Positions 1-11,331 of a stretch of DNA of 62,000 nucleotides are shown here, in pieces (the first letter of the stretch is position 1; each line of letters starts with the position of its first letter). A program made the position numbers and the translations under genes. Location of the stretch: the NCBI GenBank assembly GCA_002633005.1, contig NMRA01000108.1:238500-300499 (forward strand), written 5' to 3'. A model generated the notes under the pieces. That model was not told the DNA's origin, made no database searches, and was given only the letters and a program-made list of their open reading frames with translations. This DNA comes from Phoronis australis (taxonomy: Eukaryota > Phoronida > Phoronidae).

Positions 1-39
<39 letters not shown>
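1..39. repeat. (AC)n dinucleotide microsatellite
   Basis: The window opens inside an uninterrupted AC run of about 19 units, so the full tract is probably longer than seen here. The run ends in AA followed by a few degenerate AC-like bases. Confidence 0.97.
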
Positions 40-44
<5 letters not shown>

Positions 45-851
45 ACACATATTTCTTGTGAAAAAACACTCATAGCTTAAATATCAGACAGTCCCTCAAG
101 ATTTTTAAATCGAAAGCATTATGTCATGACTCTTTAACCACACGGGTACTGCCACTATTATCTGCTTCAGAGTCACTAACTGAAATGGACTATTGACATT
201 TGTTGTCATTTACGATTTCTACATTTCATCATTGACATTTTTAAAGCTGGTGTAAACTACCACACCATCACTAAAGATCAAAAACTAAACAATAAATTGT
301 CATCAGTTTTACAACCTTTTTTTCTTAAAGCAGATCCTCTTATAAACAAGAACAACCATCCATCAGTTTTACAGTTAACTACACACTGAATTTCAAAAAT
401 TGATTACGCAGAAATTCTCTAGTTTGGGACAGTGTTTAATTATATTGATCAAAGTCGGAGCTTGTCCCAATTTTTAGAAATTCACACAATTGTCTGTCAG
501 AAATTCAAGGGGAATGGCCACAATTTATTAAATGTTTGTCATGAGAGTCACTTTTTATGAACTTACAGGAGTATTCTTGAAACCTGTTATGCTACAACAT
601 AGCGTTAGGAATTTGAAAAGTACGAAAATATACAAATCACTCACGCCTCAAACTTCAGGATGAAAAAATTAAATTTCAGCCATGATTTTTGTGTTCTGAA
701 TTTAGGAGGCTGTCTCAATCTGGAGAATTTTTAATGTCATATATCACCGATCTCATTAATATCATCAACTATGTCACCTTTGCTAAAAATAAATGTTAAA
801 AACAATTATAAGCTATAAATGTGAGCCATCCGAAAAATGTTCAAACATACA
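40..851. other. No recognisable feature
   Basis: AT-rich sequence with many stops in all frames. The only structure is a short local duplication of a CATCAGTTTTACA motif around 302-373. No domain, RNA gene or transposon end was recognised. Confidence 0.6.
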
Positions 852-1241
852 TCATTGCCCGCGTGATGACGAATGCACTAAGCAGTCAATAGCCTCTGTA
901 TAGCACAGAGTTGAGGGTTTTTGGCAAACATCTACATGTATCCCATACATTATGGCTACAGTGAATTCATTCTTAGTCATATCCGATATATGCAGTGAAT
1001 GACACATAGTAACAGAAGTGATAGCCCATGTGTCATCCAGTTTCCTCATGGGAAGGCTAAGTTCAAATTTTTCTGAAGTCTTGCAAAGATCATCCAAACA
1101 TGTAGTGATTTTAAACAACAGTTTCTGATCAAGTTGCTCAGTTGAATCTTTAGACATGTTTGACAGGAAAGGGTTGGATTGTTGATAATCCTCAGATACT
1201 GAATACCCATGGTCAACTAACTCTTTGCTCCTGTTGGATTC
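852..1241 (-). CDS. Unassigned exon-like open stretch
   Basis: The minus strand is open from just after a TAA at 1244-1242 down to a TGA at 852, about 129 codons, with an ATG at 1157 leaving 101 codons. The residue mix is ordinary for a soluble protein: charged segments such as STEQLDQKLLFKI and EKFELSLPMRKLDDTW, five scattered cysteines, and no signal peptide or membrane segment. A possible acceptor (CCAACAG) lies near the upstream edge, which would make this a terminal exon. I recognise no family. Chance openness or an old transposon ORF are alternatives. Conservation of the frame in a related species would be the decisive evidence. Confidence 0.3.
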   Translation of the reverse strand, partial: ESNRSKELVDHGYSVSEDYQQSNPFLSNMSKDSTEQLDQKLLFKITTCLDDLCKTSEKFELSLPMRKLDDTWAITSVTMCHSLHISDMTKNEFTVAIMYGIHVDVCQKPSTLCYTEAIDCLVHSSSRGQ

Positions 1242-1244
1242 TTA

Positions 1245-3331
1245 GAAACAGATGGCGAATCAGTCCATTAGTACATGTTTCTGTCTATCTTTAGACTGAG
1301 CAATGAGATTGCTGACATCCATTCGTGCTGATTTCTGCATCTCAGTGTGTGAGTTTTGAACAAAACGAAATGCCCATTAGAGACGGTGGTCACTGTCTAA
1401 TCCACTAAATAATAGGAATGTTATTCAGTTGTTACATTGGCATCAAGTTTTTTCGACCATGCCCTTTTCCTGTTGTTCGTTTCCCATTTTTTCCCAACAA
1501 CACGTGTATTCGCGTGGTCAAGTCTAGACATTTTCTGTCACTGACACTGGCACTGGTCTGGTGTGTTCCATCTGGCTAACAATAACAGTCTGACTCTGTG
1601 AGGTATAACTAGTGAATCTGCACTGAAATTATTACAACATGTTGATAGCGTCATTCTCAAAACCAGGAAACATTATATCCGACTTGTTTCCAAAGTAGTA
1701 AGGTGTGATAAAACTGAACTCTGAAGTCGAAGTCCAAGCGGCCAGTCACACAGTGATGTGTCGAAAGTCACCAATTAACCTTCAATTCAGACCCCTTTTA
1801 ACTCACTCTTTATGCAAATACAACCGTAGAGGCGTACGTGACTGGCCCCGGTTAGATTCCCGGTTCGGAGATTAATCTGAGTCGGCATTTACAACAGTTT
1901 TTCAGTAACATTTACATTAAGAAACGCGATAGGCCTACTGCCTAACACGGAAATCGCGAGCCACCGTGTTTACAAAAGCGCCGTCTACCGAGCAAAAGGA
2001 TAGAAGTGAACTACTTTCGCGCAGGCAAATGTACTCCATATGAGTAACATAATACACGCAGTGTTGGCTTACGTAGTAAATGGATGCGTATGGAATAAAT
2101 ACAAAACGTACCTCGATTGGTCAATACGCGGAATAATGTCTCGTGAGATATTACTTCATCAACGCCACTATCGGTACATTCTGTGTAATTATATAATACG
2201 ACGAGACCGTGTGCAGGACCTTATTACATTCTTCCATTTTTAGTCGCCCCGATTCTACGAACGGTTACCAAGCGCACCTCTGTACGTGCTCATTTTCTAA
2301 AAACGACGTTTTTGGTGAAATCATTCGACCGTTATTTTTGCTGTAACGTCACCTAAAACACTCCATGTATTTTCGTAGCCTGAGATTATCTCTCGTAGGC
2401 GTATCACATTTGCAAAATAATTTGTTCAAGAGACGGCTATAGTCATGGCTTCAGCAATTGCACATCTCCAACTCGTACGAGATGTCCCTCTCAATCTTTA
2501 ATAATTCTCTTTAGTAATTTTTTATAGCTAGGTGTTGTTTTTGTGTGTTATCACAAGGGTATCTCGGTGCATTCGACGGCATTCTGCATTATAGCAGGCC
2601 AGTGTAACCTACACATTCTACATTTTGTTTGTATTATTGCTTCCTGTGATGCACAGATACGTAACAAGTCCGAAGGATAATTTGAGGCTAAGAAAATGAT
2701 ATCCAACGAATTCCGGATGCAGTCACACCCGACCTTTGTATTTGGATAACCTCGAATAGTTTCAGAACAGGTGAACGTTGTATGTGCATATGTAAATCTC
2801 GGTCATCCGGAAAATCTTGTGAATTTCAAATTGGTGAGCAATTAAGCTGTTTGACTTAAAATCCCACAAGCACAACCTGTACTGCCACGAGGAAATTTGA
2901 GGCTAGGAGTAAAATACCCGAGGTACGAGCTCGTCTCATCAATGAGATATAACCTAAGTGGTTAATTTAACTTATTTGTTTCATCGACTACAAATAAATA
3001 AATAAATATTAAACTTTTACAAATCAGACGAGACAAAGTAAATGCAGTGGTTATGGGTGTCCAATACCTCAGCAGCAACTTCAAGACCTCTGGGTTGTAT
3101 ATTTTTCTTGACCTTCGGCACCGAGGGAGGCTTAACTGACATGCTCATCAGAGCCAATTTCTTTGAAGTCAAAAGTGATCTCCCGTTACCACACACGATA
3201 GGCCCAGAACATTTTAGAAGACACCAAGCACAATTTTGGGAAGCCTGCCAACTTCAAATGTTGGGAAATTTGCTATTGTTAACTGGCCAGAATACGAGCT
3301 GTTAAAGTCTCTGCAAATAATTTTCAGGGCT
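1245..3331. other. No assignable gene; short recurring motif
   Basis: No domain or RNA gene was seen. A motif close to AAATTTGAGGCTAGGA occurs near 2674 and 2889, and again near 4023, so it may be a scrap of a dispersed repeat. A short (AAAT)n run lies at about 2992-3010. The 87-codon plus-strand opening at 3042-3305 has no recognisable features. Confidence 0.5.
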
Positions 3332-3995
3332 CTATAATCCAGCCTTTCGAATCTTAATAGCTCTGTTCATAAAATGCCAAACTAACGGACAATAATTAAA
3401 ATTTTGACAAAACAACTGCCTACACTGCCATCCAAATGAATATAACCCGCAACCAACCCTCTTAGCACTGACAGTTGCCTGGATACATTCGTGCATAAAA
3501 TCGAAACATCTTATGTTATGATTATCTAGAGTTACAACCAGTAAATCGACACCTTTTTCAGACTTAATAATATTTTGCCCACCGACAGGTAAGAGTATAT
3601 TCCATTTAAAGTTTTTGTTCCATCCAAGGAAAAAGATACACTGGAATGGATCAGGATTTGCTTCCATTTTATTCTTAGAGACCTTGATGGTGTCAGCAGA
3701 GATAGTCTGATTGACAACATCAACAGTGGGTTCATTGTGCCTAATAGTTACAACTGCATTTTCGTTTACAAAGTTACGTAAAGAGTTGCGAAGCAGAAAA
3801 CTGAAAAGTATCAATCATAAAATCATTGAATAAAATAGGGCCGCCGCAGCACAAACCTCTGGATAGAGTACTCCCATTATTCACAGCAAGCAGAGGACTA
3901 ACACATCCGATGAGAGTTTCACGCTTTTGTTTTCTGTGGCTAAGGCAGTCAGCAATCAGGTCCGAGGAAAGTGTGCACATTCCATATCCGCACAT
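3332..3995 (-). pseudogene. Decayed LINE reverse transcriptase, C-terminal half
   Basis: Two overlapping minus-strand frames together give the palm-to-thumb part of a non-LTR reverse transcriptase. The upstream frame (3995-3774) reads DCLSHRKQ, SPLLAVNNG and GPILFNDFMIDTF, degenerate versions of YLSxRxQ, VNxGVPQGSVLGP and LFxxFINDL. The reading then shifts to the frame ending at 3332, with FVNENAVVTIRH, MEANPDPFQCIFFLG and NFNYCPLVWHFMNRA; the last is the very conserved FNYCPLVWHF thumb motif of many LINE families. The YADD region is lost at the frameshift and the PQGS motif is damaged, so the copy is inactive. Its motifs differ from the LINE at 11430-14282, so it is a different family. Confidence 0.85.
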
Positions 3996-4794
3996 GCGCA
4001 GATAATGTAATCCTCCGAGGGCAAATTTAAGGCTAAAAAACTATTCGATTGTTCCGATTAGATTGTTGTGAATTAACATAGTTATCTCCCGTGCCACGGG
4101 CTACATGTGATGCGATGCGAAGCCATTCTTTGGTGAATTCATAGACTACATGGGCAGCCAACTCTGTATTATTCTCAAGGTGGCACTCAGCAGCTTTGCT
4201 GATTTTGGGCTTGAAAAACCAGATCCAAAAATCTGTTCCACAGGATGTACAAAACCTGAAAATTTGAGTATAATGGGCCAAAGACTTTTCAAATCTTGCA
4301 GAATCTTACAGGAGATGATTCCAAAGTCAATTTTCCATCTTTTACGACAACCAAAAGTGCAGCCTGATACTTAAAAACAATCAAAATACGAAAAATTAGG
4401 ATGCGATTACTGAGGAGTGAGAGGCAGTGTATTCAAACTACCACAGTTCTCCAGATTCCAGAAGTCTGGTGAAATGTTGGTATAGACCAGCCAGATTTTT
4501 CACAGTCAAAAAAGTCTGAAGGGTACTTGAAATTCCTGCTGAATTTCAACTTCCTGCTTGCAAGCGGTAAAGGTTTGAGAAAAGCCACGGCTGAGCAAAA
4601 AGTGGGTCAAGGGGTCAATAGCTAAGAATCTTTCACTCAGAACGGATTCAGCTATCACGCAAAAGTCATTCGTAGCCTCCACATTGAGCACAGAACTTGA
4701 AATACCCAGCTAATCCACACCGCAGATAAATTCAACCGTGGGTCAAAAAACTATTGAGTACCAATCAATGTATTAGATATAATAAGGAAAATTT

Positions 4795-4945
4795 GCCATC
4801 GAAATCAGAATCCCGGTGTAAAACATATATCCGGGAAAAAAACACACCCTGCATCTTCAAAACAGCTAACGAGCCCGAAAAACACAAACCCTGACCTTTA
4901 AAACAGGAAGCCAGGAGATCAGACAGGAAACCCGGACAATTTTTC
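4795..4945 (+). repeat. Left arm of a 1.2-kb inverted-repeat pair
   Basis: This segment matches the reverse complement of 5825-5985 over about 150 bp with many substitutions. Shared blocks include CTTCAAAACAG, GACCTTTAAAACAGGAA and GATC(A/G)GACAGGA. The two arms point at each other with about 880 bp between them, as in a foldback or long-TIR element. The middle has no recognisable coding. Confidence 0.7.
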
Positions 4946-5824
4946 AAATTTTCAGTGACGATGTCACTCGCCTCAAACTTTGATTTAAAGCATATTCAAG
5001 TACTTTCTATTCTGCATTTGTTTGTTAAAAATTATCAATGATAAAACGTAATTTATATGATATTGGCTTTGTTATTTGATTTTTATAGGTAAAACTCATG
5101 CAAGTTGTCTGTGGGCGAATTGCAACATACTCTCAAAACGTTGTTATTTAGTTCATTTCAGATTATTCAATAGTTTCTCTAAAAATGTTTAAAAAATGAA
5201 AAATAGAAATATTATTTAGACTTTCGAGTACCATTGTTGATTAATTCCTTTAAATAACTTTGCAATTATCGAGAGAAAATTATTTTCGGCGCAATCACTT
5301 TCCGGATATTGAAATGAACTGCGAGATTCATTTACACAAAAGAAGTGCAACGTCACCAATTTCACCGTTCTTGCCCTCAAAAAGTGTACTTCAACTCCTA
5401 ATCAATCATTAAAACGGAATCGGAATTTCTGAACTCTTTTTGGATCACTCCATCAAAAGTTGCTCTGAAATTCGATTTGCTGGTACTAAAATACTGTAAT
5501 AAAACTTGTAACGAAATGAAACCAGTTCCGATAATTCATTGTGACGTGTACGCAACCTCGCAAAAGAAGAACAGTTGATTGAAGAATTGGGGAAAAATTA
5601 ATCTGGCCAATAGGTGACGCAATATTTCATGGCGCCGAAAGCACAAAAGATCGCAGCACAACTTTAGCGATCGAAACGCCAATAGGTCATAAGTTGTTTA
5701 TAATCTCATATAGTAAAACAAAATATCAAAACAACTATTTAAAGTAGGAATATAAAGTGTTTCTCAAAATGTGAAATCGATACATGTCGTATGAACACAA
5801 AGCACTAAAGTACTTTGAGTGGTG

Positions 5825-5985
5825 TTTAGGCCCCCGGGTGTCCTGTCCGATCCCCTGGGTTCCTGTTTTAAAGGTCGCCGGAGTTTGTGTGTTTTGGGTA
5901 TGGTTAACTGTTTTGAAGGTGCGGTAGTCTGTTTTCGACTCCGGGATACCTGGTTTACACTGGGGTTCCAATTTCGACGGAACAC
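5825..5985 (-). repeat. Right arm of the 1.2-kb inverted-repeat pair
   Basis: This is the inverted partner of 4795-4945. Similarity runs outward to a shared block like TCGAAAT..GAA.CCC.GTGTAAA, and I see no clear target-site duplication outside it. Two independent insertions of one dispersed repeat in opposite orientation would look the same. Confidence 0.7.
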
Positions 5986-8248
5986 TCCTTGGATATGTGA
6001 TTTTGCGCATAAGCTGCAACGTCCTTATTCACTTGCGGCGTCTGGCGAGACGACCAGTTTCACTTCCAATATGTACATCTGCTCACTATGGTTTATGTGG
6101 GTGAAACTCGAATTTTGCAATTGCACATCCTGGTCTATTGTCCAAACTACTTACGATAGAGCGAATTCTAATAAAAGAGGAAGTTGAATGGCTTTTGAAT
6201 GCCAAAATGTTTCTTTTCGTACTGCTTGACAGTAAAATAGATACCAGAATTTCCAGTCTGAATACACTAACTGGAACCTGAGCTTAGCATACGAAGAAAA
6301 GTGTCATTTCCCCCTAGCGACCAGGGGTAGGATAGAGTATCTCGAATATGTGTTTGTACCTCTCCCACAATGTTAGCTCCCTATGGGCCTTCAGTGTTTG
6401 CCTTGTAAAATTGCACAGTGTAAGCACTTAATGAATGAATAAAGTTAAATTTAGCAATTAAAACATGTCTGACCTTTGAAGCATTTTTTCGATGCAGTGT
6501 CGTCGACGCTTGGGCACAAATAAAAGGAAGACCAGTGCGGGAGCGAATTGCTTTGAGGAAAGAGGACGATATGAATTCACAGATCAGTGCTCGTGCAGGA
6601 GGCGGTCTGAACAATCCCGAGAAGTAGTCAACTGACAAGGTTTGTGGGAACATGCGTGTTTTTAATACACGATATAATTGTGATCATCGGCGGTTCTCGT
6701 GTGTGCATCCATCAATCTAAAAAGAACACTTATGAGCCTATGCTTCTCAATAGGCCTAGTTATGACCAGTGGTGATAAGTGCATCAAGAGATGTAGAAGG
6801 GACATTCCTTTGATATTCAAAAAGGTTCGTTCACATGCCAACTTCCCTGTATTCTTGCAGAAGTTGCACATATTTTTGTATGATGCCTAAAAAGATATGC
6901 TGTCAGACTTTAATTTATTTCACCAGTGCCAATACACACTTTTTTGATTTTCAGGAAAACACTGAAAGAACGACTCAGAAACTGAATCAAGATTATATTT
7001 CGACAACAGGCAAATTTTGGCAAACGAAATATCATGAAAAATACAACACTTAGCTACGCAAATAGATACAGCAGTAGTTATCGTAAATTACGTAAACACA
7101 TCTGTTCGCAATTTACTCTTGCAGAACGAACACTTTAAAACCAATTGGCACTTATTTCTGTAAACCAATGTAACACGATCTTAAAACCAAAAAATGTATT
7201 GCTGAATAAAAAACTACTAACATGCAGCTTGACAGTTGCTGAAAGTTACTGCAGATTCTAGTTCAGCATCCAAATTGCGTCGATGTCTACAAAACAACTT
7301 TAATCAACCAAAAAATACAAAACAACAATGGAACAATGAAATTAGGCTTTATTTAATAACTACAACACTCAATCAAAACCCAGTCGAACGTACAACCTGA
7401 AATCCATTGTGCAAACACTCGCCACACCTCACCTAGAGAAGTGCATTTCGAAGCGAGAAGCCTCTCCAGTTGTGGCCTCTACATGGGCTGGAGGCCCTTC
7501 AGTTACTGGCACCCGTGCCTCCGAACGTACCGCTAGAGCGTGTAATTCCGGGAACTAGCAGTGTTTCGGCCTGTGCTTGTGTTGTCTCAAGCCCAGAGCC
7601 CGTAAGCACCTCTGCAGCGATGTTGAGTAATGGGTGTTAATACATTCACCAAGTGAGGAGGACAGTTCGTCTTCCAGTGAACAGGCCGTTACTCACGTCA
7701 CTGTGATATGGGTCGCCGACTCCAGCCAGTTTCAGGCTACTACAAACTAAACGGACTATAGCCCGATACAACGTTCCGGTGTTTTGAGAACCAGTTTGAT
7801 GCCTATTATTCAGTGGAGAAAATTGGTTGTCAAAATTCGGGCACGTTATATCAGACCATTACCACTAAAGGATTCCTAAGTCCAATGTAACTGAGTTCTT
7901 TAACAACCTAGCTTGTCGTAGAATACTCGTCGATGGAAAGTGATGACAAATTTTAGGAAACCAGCACGAAAACCACAGTAGAACAACGCAGAAACAAAAT
8001 GGCGGGAACTTCTTAATCCCCCTAAACGTAGCTTCTATAGTATTGCAGGACTAATTATTGGGGACAAATAAAACAACAACAATAATATATATTTGAGGTT
8101 GTATTGGAAATTTCAGGGTCACAGCTCTACAAATGAATATTTCATAGAAGGAATAAGATGGGTTCCTTAATTACAAGAGAAAGCACACACATGTACGATA
8201 CCCAATGTGTAATTGAGTATCGGATACTAAGTGGCGCAGGTTAGCATA
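5986..8248. other. No assignable gene
   Basis: Short openings on both strands (for example 6381-6653 minus and 6662-6871 minus) show no domain and overlap each other antisense, as expected by chance. The stretch 7430-8000 is less AT-rich but broken by stops, and no protein family was recognised. Confidence 0.5.
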
Positions 8249-8363
8249 GTACCAACTGGGTACATAATACCAAATCGGTATTGGCCGATTGCCTACCAAG
8301 TGGGTCGAACGAAACGGCAAATTCAATAACAAGTACCAAATGGGTACAACTGCCAAATGGGCA
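8249..8363. repeat. Cluster of five near-palindromic 13-mers
   Basis: Five copies of a motif close to TACCAANTGGGTA occur at about 8250, 8268, 8293, 8334 and 8351, unevenly spaced by 17-41 bp. Each is partly self-complementary (TACC..GGTA). Irregular spacing argues against simple tandem slippage. A decayed minisatellite or a cluster of protein-binding sites are both possible. Confidence 0.55.
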
Positions 8364-8516
8364 AATATCATATAATAAAGTACCACCAAACAGCCAACTG
8401 TGCTATAACAACCTGCAAAGCAGGTTCCGGACAAGCTAAGTGAGCAGACCAGCCGGAGTGATAAAAAGATATATTGTAAGAAACGTGTTGTTGTGGCTCA
8501 GTATGTGCCACATGGG

Positions 8517-8544
8517 CAGGGTTGTTCACGGATGAACAATCCTG
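8517..8544 (+). repeat. Short hairpin, 12-bp stem
   Basis: CAGGGTTGTTCA and TGAACAATCCTG are separated by CGGA, giving a 12-bp stem with one G-U pair if transcribed. Nothing links it to a known RNA family. Confidence 0.5.
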
Positions 8545-10148
8545 TCCACTGCCACTTTGCCTTTAAAAAGTTTATGTTTTGATTTTATTTGAATCAAATA
8601 AATAACTAACACAAATTTAACATGTGTAATACATTTTTGAGGTCAGGGCAGCTAGGGTCTTTCTGGTTAACAACTGACACCTATTCGATTTTAGTTATGG
8701 CTCATGGTTCTTACTAAAGCGATAAAGGCCTGGCTGGACCAGTGGTTAGATTCGATGTTTCCATCTTATATTGGTTGGCTAAAAAAATTGACTTTGATTA
8801 ATTTACAAAAATATTTGATCGTGCTGTTTTGTCCTCCCTTAGTCACCGATGCGTGTAAAAGAAAAGAATACATTTCTGAATTTCTGTCGTTTTTCAAGTT
8901 TTTGAGCTGTTTTTCTGCAGGTGACGTAGAGAAAACGACAAACAGAAGTTGTGTATCGACTTTCATTTTTTCCACAAAAAAAGAAAAACCGATAGTTAAT
9001 CAATTTATGATTTTCATTTCTCCATTTTTCGAAGAAATTGAAAAAACATTAGAACATCGGAAATTGGCTCGATTTTCTAACGAAGAACCCATTCGGTTCT
9101 CTCATAATTGGACCGGAAAAAAGTTTTAAGTTTACGGTGTTATGCTGATATAACACAGATTTTTGTTTAAAACCTGTACTATTATTGTCTGTAATTGTTT
9201 TGGTGTGTATTGTGTGAAGTGCTTTGAAGTAGGCAACTGAAAACAAAGTATTGTAAATTTAATCTGCTTCCAAGGTGATTCTCGTCTGTGAAAAAATAAA
9301 ATATGCCGACTTGTAGAAGGCCGTAAACAGAGTTATAACCAAATTATTTTACAAAATTTTGACAGAAAATGAAAGCATACTACAAAAAGGAAGATTTATA
9401 CATGCGTGCATTTGTGTGTCTTACACTGGATGTTGTATAGTTTGTCTATTTTCAATGCTTTAAATAATATTAGAATCCAGACCTCACCATGTATCATTTC
9501 GAAACGAATTAATCGACCGTTACTTGGATACAGTTTTTTAATATCTGCTGCTTAATTTTACTCGAGGTTACACCACAATTTCGGACATCGACGCAGCTTT
9601 ACAAGTAGGTACATGGGTCTATGCATGCACATATTAAAAGGTTACACTGTGGCAGAACCGAAATATGAATATACACTGTATCAAGCTTGGGTAAAACATT
9701 CAGTTTGGCAACATGCTCTAATGAAAAAACAATATCTACTCACTCTTGAATTTATATTATTTATAATTTGAATATCCAACTGGGTAAAAAATAACAGGTA
9801 ACGTAAGCATTACAAGCATGTAAGATGCTGAACAGAAAGATATGCTTAAAGCTCTTGAAACCACCATTTACTATGTCTAGACGTGTGTCTACATTGTCAG
9901 CATCGTTAAATCTCCCTTTAGAGCACTGCACAACCGTGAATTCAATATCCCCAAACAGAGAAAGCAGAAGAAAAGCGACTTTAAGAAAGTTTAATAGCTC
10001 ACACATGAGTGTGACGTATGAACGTACCCAGCACCCAAGTGTGTCATGTCCACCAACACCAACGTGTACAAAAGTGTGCTATATTCACGAACGCATTAAG
10101 ATCGTTTGGAACATCTAGTACTACTGGAATCTTATCTACCCAATCGCA
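8545..10148. other. No assignable gene
   Basis: An AT-rich 141-codon opening at 8704-9129 (+) is the longest here but shows no motif and is overlapped by antisense openings. No transposon ends were identified. Confidence 0.5.
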
Positions 10149-10343
10149 TCTACAGTCAGCGCGAATTGATGGCGTGTATTCAATGTCGTTTTCTCCGGGT
10201 TACGTGATTGCGGGTTTGCCCCTGGACAGTGTTCTTGGTCCATTACTTTACCTTCTATACATCAATGACCTTACCGACAATATCTCATATAAAACCTATC
10301 AAGACGCTGATGACACGTCTTGTCGCTCTTCCTTCATTCCCTA
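10149..10343 (+). pseudogene. Fragment of an older LINE copy (RT palm)
   Basis: This reads ARIDGVYS, then PLDSVLGPLLYLLYINDL and YQDADDTSCRS. Residue by residue it parallels the intact LINE at 11430-14282 (VRIEGVLS, GSVLGPLLFLLYINDLP, FLYADDTAIF), so it is the same family. The copy is damaged: PQGS is now PLDS and the catalytic YADD is DADD. It lies 1.1 kb upstream of the younger copy in the same orientation but is not continuous with it. Confidence 0.85.
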
Positions 10344-10629
10344 AGGCCAATCCACCACATACGAGATGATCTACGTCGGCTGTCCTTTATAATTTCTTAG
10401 TTTTCTTGGTAAGGAATGGAAAAACTGATGAGAATATTTCCGTCGTTGATTACAGCACCGCAAAATGAAGATGGAGACTGAGTATGACGCCTTGCATCAA
10501 TGTCTAAAGTAACATAAATTATTTAGCCCGGTCAAATTTGGCGAATTTATCCCACCAGTAGACTGCAAACCAACCGTGAAATACGGCTTCTGTCGTTGCA
10601 TAGGGCTTCCACCGTGATATACGGATTGG

Positions 10630-10825
10630 CTCTAGATCAATTCATTACAATGTTTCTCGGTCAGTATGAGGTATAAAGAGATTATTACATGTTCTCAGTC
10701 GTTATCCCCCATTATCTAGAGCCCTCGTGGATTTTGGAGAATTATCGCCTTCGGTGCTGGCGCCCCTCGGGCGATTATTCTCCAAAATCCAATCGGGCTC
10801 TAGAATACGGGGGACAACGACTTCG
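10630..10825 (+). mobile_element. Hairpin-forming MITE-like element, copy 1
   Basis: Two arms of about 58 bp (10697-10755 and 10765-10822) are near-perfect inverted complements, sharing CGTTATCCCCC, TCTAGAGCCC, GGATTTTGGAGAATTAT and a centre rich in CGCCCCTCGGGCG. A second copy lies at 35508-35717. Similarity between copies also covers about 45 bp left of the hairpin (CAATGTTTCTCGGTCAG), so the mobile unit is longer than the hairpin. Confidence 0.8.
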
Positions 10826-11331
10826 CCATGTAGTGATATGCCCTCGTTCAAATATTTTTGCATATCACGAATCTCGATAAATATTAACCACTGGTATAAA
10901 CACGTACGTTGTATAACCTATATTTACCCACTGAGTTCTAAAAACCCTTTTATATGTCACACATACCTCTGTATACCTAAGCGTTCAACACATTTTGTTG
11001 TTCAGTAGTTGTGCGTAAAGATGGCTCATGATTCGCTTTCAAATCCTAGATACACAGTTATGTCAAACTGTTCTTCAAATCACTCAAAGTGGCTGTAAAC
11101 CCACATTCCGTCGATGGAATTAAGTTTTGATTGAGCCCACAAGCTGACTTACGATCTTTGACCTTACTTAAAAAAGAAGCGTCAGGGCACGGCGCTAAAA
11201 ATGACATGATACAAGCCAACTTATAATACTCTAAGCTTGGTCGATTCTTTCCATACCCCTACACCACCTCTGAGTTCACTAACGAACACTTTTGATACCT
11301 ATTTCTATACATTGTACGTTTTTCCACAAAC

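Noticed and set aside
1845-1870. CCCGGTTCGGAG text resembling a tRNA B box
   Set aside because: No A box at the right distance and no arms that fold.
8704-9129. 141-codon plus-strand opening
   Set aside because: Rich in F, K, I and S as expected from AT-rich DNA; no motif, no splice context, and overlapped by antisense openings.
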